The notes: a model not told the origin generated them from the sequence alone. A stretch of DNA of 64,000 bases from Chryseobacterium sp. GVT01B (GCF_019970045.1 NZ_JAHXYI010000005.1:186001-250000); one strand, 5' to 3'. Shown: positions 45,844 through 55,445, counted from the first letter of the stretch. Made by a program: numbers and translations.

Positions 45844-46716
45844 TTAAAAAGTCTTGGTCATATCCGCAGGAATAATCAGATTAAAATCTGTTGGAATATA
45901 GTCTTTTGAGGGAACTTTCAATTCGGGATCGTCTGATTCAAAAACAGAGATTACGGCCATTTTCAGGTTAGGATTTTTCTGTTTGATATACCAATAGATT
46001 CCGCCAAATTCTTTGCTGTGATAGTTTCCGTTGTAATGGATAAATGTTTTCCCGGCCTGTAAATTTTTCAGGATAGATTCTGCCATTGTAGCATCTTTCG
46101 TTGCCTGGGCTGAAATAAAATTCATCACTTTTGTTCCTTCCGCATGATCTCCCATCATTGCTTTCATTTCCGGATATCCCGGAGTGTCTAACGTAACTTT
46201 TATCGGTAGCTGAGCGATATGTGTTTTCTCTTTTTCACTTAATTTGTTCAGGGATTCAAGACCTTCCTTAGCGGTTTGAGAGGCATATTTCCTTGGAATA
46301 TTGGTAGCAATAAAACTCAGTTTTTTATTTTTAGCAAAATCTACCAAAGGTTTGTAATCCGTTGCATAGTTGTTCCATAAACGTGCGGAGTCTTTGAATG
46401 TTTTAGCATCAAATTTCCCATTCAGATATTGGTTCAGCTGAGCCTGATTGTCTCTTTCAAACATTTCAGCTCCTAAAATAAGCTGTCCGTTCTTTTTAGC
46501 AAACAGAGCTTCTGTAATTTTAAGCTGAAGCCAGTGATTGATAGAACTGTTATGGTTTTCACCAAAAAAGACCACATCATAATCGGCCAGTTCTTTCACC
46601 AGTTTTTCCGTCTTTACTTCTTTTCCTTTTTTATCATAAAACTGGAAAGCTTTAAGCTCCTGTGCCTTCAAAGAACAGAAACCCGCAAGCAGTATCGCTA
46701 TGAAAATATTTTTCAT
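45844..46716 (-). CDS. ChaN-family haem-associated lipoprotein-like protein
   Basis: Exported protein of about 290 residues from the ATG at 46716 (MKNIFIAILLAGFCSLKAQ, signal peptide). It shows the ChaN family blocks FFGENHNSSINHW (about 50-62), GAEMFERDNQ and FIHYNGNYHSKEFGGIYWYI. ChaN binds haem in Campylobacter and is often near haem-uptake genes; the haem locus starts right here, at 46895. It is a separate transcription unit because hmuS has its own terminator. A six-residue upstream extension (MVKYKK) is the alternative start. Confidence 0.85.
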   Translation of the reverse strand: MKNIFIAILLAGFCSLKAQELKAFQFYDKKGKEVKTEKLVKELADYDVVFFGENHNSSINHWLQLKITEALFAKKNGQLILGAEMFERDNQAQLNQYLNGKFDAKTFKDSARLWNNYATDYKPLVDFAKNKKLSFIATNIPRKYASQTAKEGLESLNKLSEKEKTHIAQLPIKVTLDTPGYPEMKAMMGDHAEGTKVMNFISAQATKDATMAESILKNLQAGKTFIHYNGNYHSKEFGGIYWYIKQKNPNLKMAVISVFESDDPELKVPSKDYIPTDFNLIIPADMTKTF

Positions 46717-46841
46717 TTTTTTATATTTAACCACAAATTACACAAATATTTTGGCACTCATTGTACTATAACTGTGAATTCACTTATCTGTAAACCTACC
46801 CTTAAAGTCTTTGATTATTCTTCGCCAAAATCCGAATAAAA

Positions 46842-46875
46842 AAGACCGCTTTGAATTTTACAAACAAAACGGTCT
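46842..46875 (-). terminator. Terminator of the haem uptake operon
   Basis: Stem agaccg...tttg/caaaacggtct with a bulge and six T on the minus strand, 20 bases after the hmuS stop. Confidence 0.8.
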
Positions 46876-46894
46876 CATTCAAATCATCTAATTA

Positions 46895-47923
46895 TTACTT
46901 TTCTAAAGCTGCTACAAGGTCCTTCCACTCCTGAAGCTCATGAATTCCAGGTTTCCTTTTTCCAAAGAACTGAACGATAAAGTCTCCTTCTTTGTTGAAT
47001 ACTTCGATAGCCGTTACTTCTCCGTCTTCAGTTGGTTTTTTAACGATCCAGGCTTCTGCAATTTTCGTTACATCCAAATGTAAGTTGAAGTCCGGGTCCA
47101 TTACGTTGAACCACTGTTGGTGCCAAAGCGTTTTCTTTACGTTTCCGGTGTGAATTTGGATAATTCCTCTGTTTCCAACGAAAACCATGATCGGAGTATT
47201 TTTTTCAGAAGCATCTTCAAGGATGTTGACCACTTTTGCATTGTCTATTTTCTTAGCAAATCCTTCCGGTGCCAATCTTAATGCCTGTGTTCTGCTTACT
47301 CCATATTTTCTGGTCATCATGAAGAAATCATGAGTGTCTTTCAATTCTGTCCATGCTTTTTTGAAGCCTTCCACATCAATTTCTGAATCTGCTTTTTCTG
47401 CCTGTTTTAGAGCAACTGCCTCAAATACAAATACTTGGCTCTGATCTTCAGCTTTAAACTTTTCAACCAAAGCATCGAAAGCTTCTTCATTGCTGTTTTT
47501 TGTCAGATAGATCTTGTGCAATGCCAGACCATCTTTTCCGAAAAACTGAAGACTTTTCTTATCTCCTTCTACTACTGCAAAAGCAAACTTCCAGTGGTTA
47601 AGGAAAATCCTAAGGTCAATGTCTTCTCCAACAAAAAGCTGTGCATGCGGACTGCTGAAATCACTGTTCTGATAGATTCCTTTTCTTTCGTGAACACATT
47701 CATCATTACGGGTAAGAGCCATTACTTTTCCCAACTGCTCAGCTTCTGTAAGAATTCCCGGAAAATCTGTATTTAAAACAGTTACTCCTTCCCCTACACT
47801 GGTTACTAATAATTCAGCTTCACTTACACCTAGCTGTGCAGCGGCATTTCTTATTCTGATATGTGGATTTTCTGCTTTCAGAGCTTCCCATTTTTCCTTT
47901 AAATCATTAACTAATGTGCTCAT
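46895..47923 (-). CDS. hmuS: Haem-degrading/haem-binding protein HmuS/HemS
   Basis: Cytoplasmic haem-handling protein of 342 residues made of two homologous halves (about 1-165 and 175-342) typical of HemS/HmuS/ChuS. Conserved pieces are ALTRNDECVHERKGIYQN in the first half and QQWFNVMDPDFNLHLD in the second. It stores or degrades imported haem. Last gene of the operon and 4 bases after the methyltransferase gene. Confidence 0.92.
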   Translation of the reverse strand: MSTLVNDLKEKWEALKAENPHIRIRNAAAQLGVSEAELLVTSVGEGVTVLNTDFPGILTEAEQLGKVMALTRNDECVHERKGIYQNSDFSSPHAQLFVGEDIDLRIFLNHWKFAFAVVEGDKKSLQFFGKDGLALHKIYLTKNSNEEAFDALVEKFKAEDQSQVFVFEAVALKQAEKADSEIDVEGFKKAWTELKDTHDFFMMTRKYGVSRTQALRLAPEGFAKKIDNAKVVNILEDASEKNTPIMVFVGNRGIIQIHTGNVKKTLWHQQWFNVMDPDFNLHLDVTKIAEAWIVKKPTEDGEVTAIEVFNKEGDFIVQFFGKRKPGIHELQEWKDLVAALEK

Positions 47924-47927
47924 TATT

Positions 47928-48578
47928 TTATTTTTTTATGGTTAAAATTGTATAAATTCTTTGTATTGTTTCTTCTCCTGTTTTACTTTTTATCTGCTCT
48001 TCTTTTTCGGAAGTTTTCATTCTTTTAAAATGACTTTTGGAGATCAGTTCTTCCATTTCATTGTTGTTGTAGAGTGTGAAATCATATTCCGTAAACGGCA
48101 GTTTTTCCATGAAATCTCTTTGCCCGAAAGTAAGGACGAGTGTTCCGTCATCTTTCAAAACCCTGTAGATCTCATTTAAAAATTCTACCGGATTTTCCCA
48201 GAAATAGACAGTATTTACTGTAAATATTTTGTTGAAAGTCCCGTCCTGAAAAGGAAGTTTCTTTCCTTCATACAAAATAAAATCTGCCTGATTTTCAAAT
48301 TCTTTATTGAGCTTTCTGGCTTCATTGTGCATGGTTTCAGAAATATCAATTCCTGTATATCTGAGGTTTTTGGCAAGGCTCATGATACTTTTCAGGTGTC
48401 CGGCATTGCCGTGTCCTATTTCAAGAATATGCTGACCGTCATCTATCACAAGTGTTTTGATACTTTCTAACGTCATCCCGATGTTGGTGGCATTCATCAT
48501 TTCACCAATCTCGATGCCTTTTTCTCCCTGAGGATTGGCAAGATTCTGTGCAAGGATTTTAAGTTCTTCTTTTTCCAT
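47928..48578 (-). CDS. SAM-dependent methyltransferase in the haem operon
   Basis: Class I methyltransferase of 216 residues, with motif I ILEIGHGNAGHLKSI (about 51-65), YTGIDISETMHNEARK (about 74-89) and the motif LPFQDGTFNKIFTVNTVYFWENP (109-131). It belongs to the UbiE-like type-11 group. The gaps are 4 bases to hmuS and 2 bases to hmuV, so it is co-expressed with haem uptake. Its substrate is unknown; a tetrapyrrole or a haem-breakdown product is a guess from context. Confidence 0.85.
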   Translation of the reverse strand: MEKEELKILAQNLANPQGEKGIEIGEMMNATNIGMTLESIKTLVIDDGQHILEIGHGNAGHLKSIMSLAKNLRYTGIDISETMHNEARKLNKEFENQADFILYEGKKLPFQDGTFNKIFTVNTVYFWENPVEFLNEIYRVLKDDGTLVLTFGQRDFMEKLPFTEYDFTLYNNNEMEELISKSHFKRMKTSEKEEQIKSKTGEETIQRIYTILTIKK

Positions 48579-48580
48579 GG

Positions 48581-49354
48581 TTATCCAAAAATGATCATTG
48601 GGTTATTCGTAATAGGGTGTCCGCAGATGGTACAGGGAAAATTATAGGCTTTACTGATGTTTTCTGCTGTAAAAACGTCCTGTGGAGTTCCAAAGGCGGA
48701 AACTTTTCCTGATTTCATCAATAATATCTTGTCTGCAAATTGTGCTGCAAGGTTCAGATCATGTAAAACAACAATGGCACTGTTGGCTTTTTTTGTGAAG
48801 TTTTTGATAATTTCCAATGCCTTATACTGATGTTTTATATCTAAATTGTTCAAAGGTTCATCCAGAAAAACAAGTTTATGGGTAATGTCGTTCTGTAATT
48901 GTGCCATTACTCTTGACAGATGTACCCTTTGCTTTTCTCCTCCGGACAAGGTATTGTAATCTCTGTCTTTCAGATGAAAAATATCGGTTTCATACATCAT
49001 ATTATTCATGGCTTCCAGATCTTCTTTGCCGGGCTGGGCATCAAAATAAGGATATCTGCCCATCATGACTACATCTTTTACTTCAAGCGGAATATCATTA
49101 CTGTTGTGCTGCGAAAATTTTGCTTTATGTCTGGAAAGCTCTTTCACGTTCCACTCATAAATAAGTTTATCTTTAAATAATACTTTTTGTTTTCCGGATT
49201 TCACTTCATCTGCCAAAACACTCAGAAGGCTTGATTTTCCTGCTCCGTTCGGACCTACAATGGCTAAAAATTCACCATATTCCAGAGAGACATCTATTCC
49301 ATCCAGAATACGGAATTCTTTATGTTTATAATTAATCTGGTGTGCCTTGATCAT
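48581..49354 (-). CDS. hmuV: Haem ABC transporter ATPase HmuV
   Basis: ATPase of 257 residues with Walker A GPNGAGKSS (34-42), the LSGGEKQRVHLSRVMAQL signature, and Walker B KLVFLDEPLNNLDIKHQ; FecE/HmuV group. It energises import through HmuU. Its start overlaps the hmuU stop by one base (TAATG). Confidence 0.94.
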   Translation of the reverse strand: MIKAHQINYKHKEFRILDGIDVSLEYGEFLAIVGPNGAGKSSLLSVLADEVKSGKQKVLFKDKLIYEWNVKELSRHKAKFSQHNSNDIPLEVKDVVMMGRYPYFDAQPGKEDLEAMNNMMYETDIFHLKDRDYNTLSGGEKQRVHLSRVMAQLQNDITHKLVFLDEPLNNLDIKHQYKALEIIKNFTKKANSAIVVLHDLNLAAQFADKILLMKSGKVSAFGTPQDVFTAENISKAYNFPCTICGHPITNNPMIIFG

Positions 49355-50394
49355 TACAGTGATTTTTTAAATTTAACCAAAATAGCAATAAAGATAGGTC
49401 CTCCCATCAGTGCAGTCAGAATCCCGATCGGAAGTTCAGACGGCGCTACGATACTTCTACTGAACGTATCTGCGGTCAGCAGCAAAATACTTCCGCACAT
49501 GGCTGATAAAGGCAGGATAAAGGTATTATTGGATTTGAATAAAAGTCTTAAAATATAAGGTACAATAAGACCTACAAAACCAATTGTCCCTGAAAATGCT
49601 ACACAGGTTCCCACCATTAATGCAACGGTGATGATGATCTGTTTTTTCAGTTTTTCCACATTGATTCCCAGGTGCTGCGCATCTTTTTCTCCCAACATCA
49701 TGGCATTCAAAGCTTTTCCTTTAGGCAATAAAATGATGTAAGCGATCGTCATTACAACGGCCAGAATGATATTCTTTGTCCATGTAGCCGCCGCCAGACT
49801 TCCCAGATTCCAGAAGGTTAAATCCCTAAGCTGTTCATCTTTTGAAATATAGATCAGGAACCCGGTTATTGAAAAACCTATTGCAGTTATTGCAACTCCG
49901 GTAAGCAGCATCATCACTACATTTGTTTTTCCTCCGCTTGTTGAAATCCTGTATACCAGCATCATAGATAAGAATGATCCTATAAAAGCAGCGATTCCTA
50001 CCAATGAAAACTGTACAACCTCAGGAAGGTATTCTTTGAAATGTCCTCCTAAAACAATCGCAATTGCCGCCAGCAGGGTTGCTCCCGATGTAAGGCCAAT
50101 CAAATCACCTGTTGCCAGCGGGTTTTTAAAAAGTCCCTGAAGGCTGGTTCCTGAGACAGAAAGCATTCCTCCTATTAAAATTGCCATAACAATTCTGGCT
50201 GCTCTTACGTCCCAAATCACATATTTATCACTTAAGGACAAAGACGGATCACCTTTTATAAATTGCCACAGTGCCCTGAACGGAGAATTCTCTCCGAAAT
50301 CATAAACTCCTGTATTAAGTGACAGCACTGCTATAATGACCAGCAGTACTGCACTTATAATAAGATAAAAGTATAGTTTACTTTGTGTTTTCAA
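49354..50394 (-). CDS. hmuU: Haem/iron ABC transporter permease HmuU
   Basis: FecCD-type permease of 346 residues with about ten helices. Typical pieces are RAARIVMAILIGGMLSVSGTSLQGLFKNPLATGDLIGLTSGA spread over about 53-95 and the C-terminal FVGLIVPYILRLLFKSNN. It overlaps the hmuT stop region by 17 bases, showing translational coupling. Confidence 0.94.
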   Translation of the reverse strand: MKTQSKLYFYLIISAVLLVIIAVLSLNTGVYDFGENSPFRALWQFIKGDPSLSLSDKYVIWDVRAARIVMAILIGGMLSVSGTSLQGLFKNPLATGDLIGLTSGATLLAAIAIVLGGHFKEYLPEVVQFSLVGIAAFIGSFLSMMLVYRISTSGGKTNVVMMLLTGVAITAIGFSITGFLIYISKDEQLRDLTFWNLGSLAAATWTKNIILAVVMTIAYIILLPKGKALNAMMLGEKDAQHLGINVEKLKKQIIITVALMVGTCVAFSGTIGFVGLIVPYILRLLFKSNNTFILPLSAMCGSILLLTADTFSRSIVAPSELPIGILTALMGGPIFIAILVKFKKSL

Positions 50395-51256
50395 TTAAAA
50401 GTTTGTTTAATCCTACTGCTGCTTCTCCTAGTCTCGGTCCGAAACCTGACACTAAACCTCCATCCATTGCGATGATCTTCTTATTCTTTCCTGCATTGGT
50501 TTGGGAAACACCCGGCATTTTAAGAGCGCCTTCATTTCCTCCTGCTCCCTGTAAGCCTGTTTCAAAGAAGAACAGAACATCAGGATTAGCTTTTACAACG
50601 GCTTCAGGTGTCAATGGTTTGAAATCTTCAAAATCAGTTACAGCATTTTCACCTCCTGCAAGAGTGATCAATGAAGCCATTGGTGTATTTTTACCACTCA
50701 CCATCAGCATATTTCCTCTGGCGTAGATGAACAATACTTTTGGTTTTTTAGCAATGGGCTGTACCTGTTTAAGATCAGCGTCAATCTTTTCATTTAATTT
50801 CTGGTAATCTGTATTTCCAATCGCTTTTGCTACAGATTCGATTAACTTTTTAGTTCCATCTACTGTATATTCCTGTTTGAATACTTCAGTTTTAATTCCG
50901 GAAGATTTGATTTTCCCCATTAATTCCGGGTTGATATCTTTATCAGAAGCTAAAATTAATGTCGGAGACACCGCCATGATCGGTTCAATGGTCATTGATC
51001 TCATGTGACCTAAATCTTTAGCCGTAGCTTTTAAAGATGCAGGATAAGTACTTGTAACATCTGTTCCTACGATTTCTTTTTCGTGACCTAAAGCAGCTAC
51101 GATTTCAGTAATTCCACCGTTTAACGTTACTATTTTATTGTTGGTTTTTGGTGCTTCAGAAGCGGCTTCCGTTGTATTTTCTTTCGTTGATGCTTCTGCT
51201 TTTTTGCAAGAATATACTGCTACAAGTACAGAAGCTGCAAGGATGAATTTTTTCAT
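50378..51256 (-). CDS. hmuT: Haem ABC transporter substrate-binding lipoprotein HmuT
   Basis: Periplasmic binding protein of 292 residues, lipobox VAVYSC (Cys16), then two lobes joined by a long helix (class III/TroA-like). The start of the mature domain KIVTLNGGITEIVAALGHEKEIVGTDVTSTYP (spread over about 43-74) is typical for haem-binding HmuT/ShuT. It delivers haem to HmuUV. Confidence 0.93.
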   Translation of the reverse strand: MKKFILAASVLVAVYSCKKAEASTKENTTEAASEAPKTNNKIVTLNGGITEIVAALGHEKEIVGTDVTSTYPASLKATAKDLGHMRSMTIEPIMAVSPTLILASDKDINPELMGKIKSSGIKTEVFKQEYTVDGTKKLIESVAKAIGNTDYQKLNEKIDADLKQVQPIAKKPKVLFIYARGNMLMVSGKNTPMASLITLAGGENAVTDFEDFKPLTPEAVVKANPDVLFFFETGLQGAGGNEGALKMPGVSQTNAGKNKKIIAMDGGLVSGFGPRLGEAAVGLNKLLIENTK

Positions 51257-51277
51257 GATATACTATTATTTGATTAT

Positions 51278-52393
51278 TTATAAAGGTTCAAATTCAAAAT
51301 TGGTGTAACCGCGGTTTCCATTTTCGTCTTTCATTTTATTGAATCTCAGTTTAAAGTAGAAACCTTCAGCATCTTTCAATACAAAGAAACGGTCTGAGTA
51401 GACAAAAGGAACCGGATTCGTTGCCGTCCCCGTTGTTGTTCTCCACTTATCACCAATGGCTCTATGATCATTAAAAACAAATTTGGCAGGCTCAACGTCT
51501 TTCAGTTTGAATGCGGTATAAGCCTGATCCAGACTTCCTGTAACACTTACCTGATAAGCACCTACTCCATTCAAGGTATTGGTCGTTACAAAATCTGCAT
51601 AGAAGTAGCTTCCCGCACTGGTTGTAGGTCCCATGAATACTTCATTGGTAAACGTTGTGAATGCTAAGTCCCAGCTTTTTTTCTTAGGCTGAATTTTTAT
51701 TGGTGTACCCGTTTTCAGGTTGAAGAACGAAAAGTTGTATTCAGTATCTTTGGTAATGATATATTCTTTGATATCTGCTCCCGTTGCATTCAGATCGGCA
51801 TAGCGGATTTTATATCCATTCTGAGCTCTCAGAATCTGAATTTTTTTCCATCCTCTCGGATCACCGGACAATGAAACGGAACCTGCCCCGATATTGGCTG
51901 CGGAAGGTATTTCTCTTCCCAGATTGATCAGATAAACAGGATTGTCAGAATCATTTTCTTTGATGGCATCAATCCCGGAAGTCTGAGTCAGAAAATTACC
52001 ATTAGGATTGTCAATATATTTCATGTTGGCAGCATCAAATGTTCCTACCTGAGCAATTTCTTTCAAACTTTCAACATCAGCATCTTTTATTTTACTGATA
52101 TCTGCAGCATCAGGTATTTTAATAACTGTCATAGCAAGAGATCCGTTCATAATCACACGAAATTCATCTCCTGTATAAAAACCAAGATCCCAATCTGTTC
52201 TGCTGTTGACAGCCGGATTGGTATAATCACTCAGATCAATCCAAACCTGATTAGGTTCTGTAGGACCACCAACTTTTACATTGACTTCTGATCCAGTCAT
52301 GGGAGGAACCGGAACCGGATCTTCATCTGCAGAGAGGCAGGACTGTGTGGCCACCATGATGGAAAGAATAGAAAATATTTTTAAATATTTCAT
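51278..52393 (-). CDS. hmuY: HmuY-family haem-binding lipoprotein
   Basis: Lipoprotein of 371 residues (lipobox ATQSC, Cys19), directly after the TonB receptor gene (16-base gap). Repeated beta-strand blocks fit HmuY: NQVWIDLSDY, TDWDLGFYTGDEFRVIMNG (about 63-81) and KKSWDLAFTTFTNEVFMG, ending with FYFKLRFNKM. HmuY of Porphyromonas binds haem at the surface and passes it to HmuR. A second, secreted HmuY-like protein is encoded at 55613. The haem ligands cannot be assigned by eye. Confidence 0.88.
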   Translation of the reverse strand: MKYLKIFSILSIMVATQSCLSADEDPVPVPPMTGSEVNVKVGGPTEPNQVWIDLSDYTNPAVNSRTDWDLGFYTGDEFRVIMNGSLAMTVIKIPDAADISKIKDADVESLKEIAQVGTFDAANMKYIDNPNGNFLTQTSGIDAIKENDSDNPVYLINLGREIPSAANIGAGSVSLSGDPRGWKKIQILRAQNGYKIRYADLNATGADIKEYIITKDTEYNFSFFNLKTGTPIKIQPKKKSWDLAFTTFTNEVFMGPTTSAGSYFYADFVTTNTLNGVGAYQVSVTGSLDQAYTAFKLKDVEPAKFVFNDHRAIGDKWRTTTGTATNPVPFVYSDRFFVLKDAEGFYFKLRFNKMKDENGNRGYTNFEFEPL

Positions 52394-52409
52394 AACAGTA
52401 ACTTATTAT

Positions 52410-54515
52410 TTAAAATTGAAACATTAATCTGGCAAAATAGCTTCTGCCATAGTATAAATTAACAGAACCACTCGCTGCTGTATGGGCAGAACCGGCAACT
52501 GCAGTAGAGTTTAATCTCGTTACATCAAATATATTTTTCACTCCCGCAGAAATTTCAAAATGCTTATTCCAGAAAGGCTGACTTACAATGAAATCCATTG
52601 TATGGAAGCTGTCTACTTTTCCAAGGCGGAAACCACTTGCTCCATCAGACACATAAATTCTGTCCGGACCTGTAAATTTGTAGTAAAGGGCAAAATTGGT
52701 ATCGGTATTTTTCAGTTTGTACGTTGCAGAAGCGCCTGCCTGTACCAAATACTGGAAATCTGTAGGAGAAGAGGATGTTAATTCATTCATTGATACAGAT
52801 GTTCCGTTCACAGATCCTCTTAAAGACAGGGCAAACTGATCTTTTCTAAAATCTACATTGGCTGAGAATAATAGATTTCTATAGGTATTAAGGTTCATGT
52901 ATTTATAGGTAGAAGGTTGTTTTACCACAACCATTTCAATCCTGTCACGTACATCCAGATATAACGCATCTATTCCGTAAGCGATTTTCCAGCCATTATC
53001 CACTGAAAAGTTCTGATTCCAGAAAAGTCCAGCAGAGAATCCTTTTTCAGGATTTAAATCAGGATTCCCTTGTACATCATGGTTAAGGTTTACAAAATAC
53101 GTGTACAGTTCATCATATTTAGGGAAACGGTTTGCAGATCCTACGATCGCTCTAAGGTTTGAATTTTCAGAAGTTTTATATCTTGCTGATAAGGAATAGT
53201 TGTATTGGTTATTAAAGTTCTCACTAAGGGAAAGTCTTACTCCCGGTCTCAATGAAAACTTGTCTGAAACATTCCATTCTGCAGAAAGGAAATTGGAATA
53301 GGTAAATATTTTTCTTTTTACCGCTTCTCCAAAGAAATCTCCGGCAATCAGTGCAGCATATCCATTGGTATAGTCTAATTCGTATCCTAACTGGAAATCA
53401 AAAACTTTACTATCAAGGAAATTACTGAACATCCCTCTTGAATAAATGACATCAGTCTTATAGTAAGATTTTTCGTCCTGACGGCTCTTTATCGCTCTGT
53501 TCGGGATGTCGTAATTGTAGTCGTAATATTTTCTATCCTGATTCTGATAGGAGAAATCTCCCATGTATCGGATATGTCCCAGATTGGTTTGAATATTAAA
53601 CTGGTGCACCCAGCGGTCGGTATTGTACTTTCTGTCTCTACTTTCATAAGATACTCCACCTACTCCATCATTAAGCGGATTTCTGCTTACTTCCGGGTTG
53701 TAAAAGTTAAATTTCTCATTAAGATAGGACAGTTTGTAGAAAAATGTTGTTTTGTTTTTTGTATATCTTAACAATGCAGAGGCGTCGTACTGGTCTTTCG
53801 GGTTCCATTCATAGCCTCTCTGATTGTCCTGTCCGAAATATTTGTAACCTTTGCTTTCTCCTTCATATCCCATAAACTGGTTATGGTTGAAGTTGATGCT
53901 GGCAAACCATTCATTGCTGATATTATAATCTATATTCAGGTTCTGAATATGTCTTCCGTTCCCCTTTTTCTTAAGATCATAATTATCTCTTACCGTTTCT
54001 TCCTGTACTGAACCTCTTACGCTTACTTTTTTTGTACTGGTTTTCTTGGTAATAATATTGATTACCCCGGCAACAGCTCCATTTCCGTATTCAACGCCCA
54101 TACTTCCTTTTACAATTTCGATTCTTTCGATATTGCTTAAGGTAATTTTCGTGAGGTCAATATTACTTCCCAATCCTGTATCTCCTACTACCGGAATATT
54201 GTCTATAAGGATTTTTACATAATCACCATTAAGTCCCATAATATTGGCAGTTGAATTTCCTGAACGGGTATCCGGAGTGATCTGTATGTTAAGACTTTGA
54301 TTTAAAACCTCGGCAACATTAGTGGCTGCCATATTTTTAATCTGTTCTGCATCAATTACATCAACCTTATATATCGATTTGTTAATGGACTGCTGCATGT
54401 ACTGTCCTGTAATAACAACTTCTTCAATTTTCTTTTGATTAAGAGAATCCTTTTCTTGTGCATTCACCCATAAGGCCACGGATAATGATAGAACGGAAAG
54501 CACTTTCTTCTTCAT
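52410..54515 (-). CDS. hmuR: TonB-dependent haem receptor HmuR
   Basis: Outer-membrane receptor of about 701 residues from the ATG at 54515 (MKKKVLSVLSLSVALWVNAQ signal). It has the TonB-box/plug region EEVVITGQYMQQSINKSIYKVDVIDAEQIKN (about 30-60), NIMGLNGDYVKILIDNIPVVGD, IERIEIVKGSMGVEYGNGAVAGVINIITKK, and a 22-strand barrel ending RSYFARLMFQF with the terminal Phe. First gene of the operon hmuRYTUV-methyltransferase-hmuS. A 15-residue longer frame is rejected. Confidence 0.92.
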   Translation of the reverse strand: MKKKVLSVLSLSVALWVNAQEKDSLNQKKIEEVVITGQYMQQSINKSIYKVDVIDAEQIKNMAATNVAEVLNQSLNIQITPDTRSGNSTANIMGLNGDYVKILIDNIPVVGDTGLGSNIDLTKITLSNIERIEIVKGSMGVEYGNGAVAGVINIITKKTSTKKVSVRGSVQEETVRDNYDLKKKGNGRHIQNLNIDYNISNEWFASINFNHNQFMGYEGESKGYKYFGQDNQRGYEWNPKDQYDASALLRYTKNKTTFFYKLSYLNEKFNFYNPEVSRNPLNDGVGGVSYESRDRKYNTDRWVHQFNIQTNLGHIRYMGDFSYQNQDRKYYDYNYDIPNRAIKSRQDEKSYYKTDVIYSRGMFSNFLDSKVFDFQLGYELDYTNGYAALIAGDFFGEAVKRKIFTYSNFLSAEWNVSDKFSLRPGVRLSLSENFNNQYNYSLSARYKTSENSNLRAIVGSANRFPKYDELYTYFVNLNHDVQGNPDLNPEKGFSAGLFWNQNFSVDNGWKIAYGIDALYLDVRDRIEMVVVKQPSTYKYMNLNTYRNLLFSANVDFRKDQFALSLRGSVNGTSVSMNELTSSSPTDFQYLVQAGASATYKLKNTDTNFALYYKFTGPDRIYVSDGASGFRLGKVDSFHTMDFIVSQPFWNKHFEISAGVKNIFDVTRLNSTAVAGSAHTAASGSVNLYYGRSYFARLMFQF

Positions 54516-54533
54516 AAGGGTACAAATTTTCGA

Positions 54534-54541
54534 CAAATATA
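54534..54541 (-). promoter_or_regulatory. Promoter -7 element of the hmu operon
   Basis: TATATTTG on the minus strand, 19 bases upstream of the hmuR ATG. The 55-bp control segment lies immediately upstream and overlaps the expected -33 region. Confidence 0.6.
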
Positions 54542-54545
54542 AAAC

Positions 54546-54600
54546 TTTATTTAGACTCATTAAAAATAATTATATATTTTTGTGGAATAATTCTAAATAA
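54546..54600. promoter_or_regulatory. Control segment copy 1, between hmuR and the secreted-protein gene
   Basis: A 55-bp segment identical at 53 positions to 55540-55594. It contains TTATTTAGACTCATT at its left and, inverted, TTATTTAGAATTATTCC at its right (as ggaataattctaaataa). Between them lies a + strand -7 element TATTTTTG (54575-54582). It serves two divergent transcripts (hmuR and 54611). The boxes look like an iron-responsive (Fur-type) site, which is inference from the haem genes controlled. Confidence 0.75.
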
Positions 54601-54610
54601 AAATAATCTC

Positions 54611-55417
54611 ATGAAATTAAAATTACTTTTAGGAACTCTGATGTTTACAGCCTTAACAGCGAATGCTCAGGTATCTAACATCAATGAAAATTTCAATAAT
54701 TTTACAGCCGGGAATACAACTTTCCCTCAGTTTGGGTGGTCTGCCATTGTTGCACCAATTACAGGAGAGTTCCCCCCTGTACCTCCGAGAATGATTGTAG
54801 CAGGTGATTCTAACAGGTTCGTTCAATCCTATGCAGGAAACAATGCGACAGGATCTTCATACCTAATTTCTCCACAGATTGAAAATCCAACAGGAAATAA
54901 GACATTAACTTTTGATACAACTTTAGTATCTCCATCACCTGGTCCGGGAAGCATCCAGATAGGAGTAGCATCCAATCCTGCTGATATGTCAACATTTGTT
55001 CCTGTTGGAAGTCCTATCAATGTATCGGTTATTGGCACAGTTCAGAATATCAGTGTAAATATTCCAGCATCTACAGGTTCATATATTGTATTTAAATTTA
55101 CTCCTACAGCAACGCACGTTGCGATCCAGGTTGATAATGTAGTGTACAACACGACAGCATCTTTAGGAGTAAATGATAACAATAAAGTGACAGAAAATAT
55201 AAGATTTGCCTTAAATTCTGATCAAACAGCATTGGAATTTAAATCAAAGAAAGATCTTAAAAATATCAGTATTTACTCTGCTGCCGGACAAAAAGCAACA
55301 GAAGGAAAACCAAACGGACAAAATTTTGATATCAGTACTCTTCAGACTGGAGTTTATTATATGAATATTGAAACTTCTGAAGGAAAAACGATTCAGACAA
55401 AATTCATCAAAAAATAA
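54611..55417 (+). CDS. T9SS-secreted adhesin-like protein
   Basis: A 268-residue protein: signal peptide (to about ANAQ, 20), a beta-sandwich domain of the cleaved-adhesin/choice-of-anchor type (about 22-185, with NENFNNFTAGNTTFPQFGW and SYLISPQIENPTGNKTLTFDT), and a T9SS type A C-terminal sorting domain (about 190-268, with FKSKKDLKNISIYSAAGQK and TGVYYMNIETSEGKTIQTKFIKK). It would be exported by T9SS and is controlled from the divergent haem promoter region. Binding partner unknown; a haem- or haemoprotein-binding role is a guess. Confidence 0.88.
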   Translation: MKLKLLLGTLMFTALTANAQVSNINENFNNFTAGNTTFPQFGWSAIVAPITGEFPPVPPRMIVAGDSNRFVQSYAGNNATGSSYLISPQIENPTGNKTLTFDTTLVSPSPGPGSIQIGVASNPADMSTFVPVGSPINVSVIGTVQNISVNIPASTGSYIVFKFTPTATHVAIQVDNVVYNTTASLGVNDNNKVTENIRFALNSDQTALEFKSKKDLKNISIYSAAGQKATEGKPNGQNFDISTLQTGVYYMNIETSEGKTIQTKFIKK

Positions 55418-55445
55418 GGTTTATTAGACTATTATTTTCCTTTTT

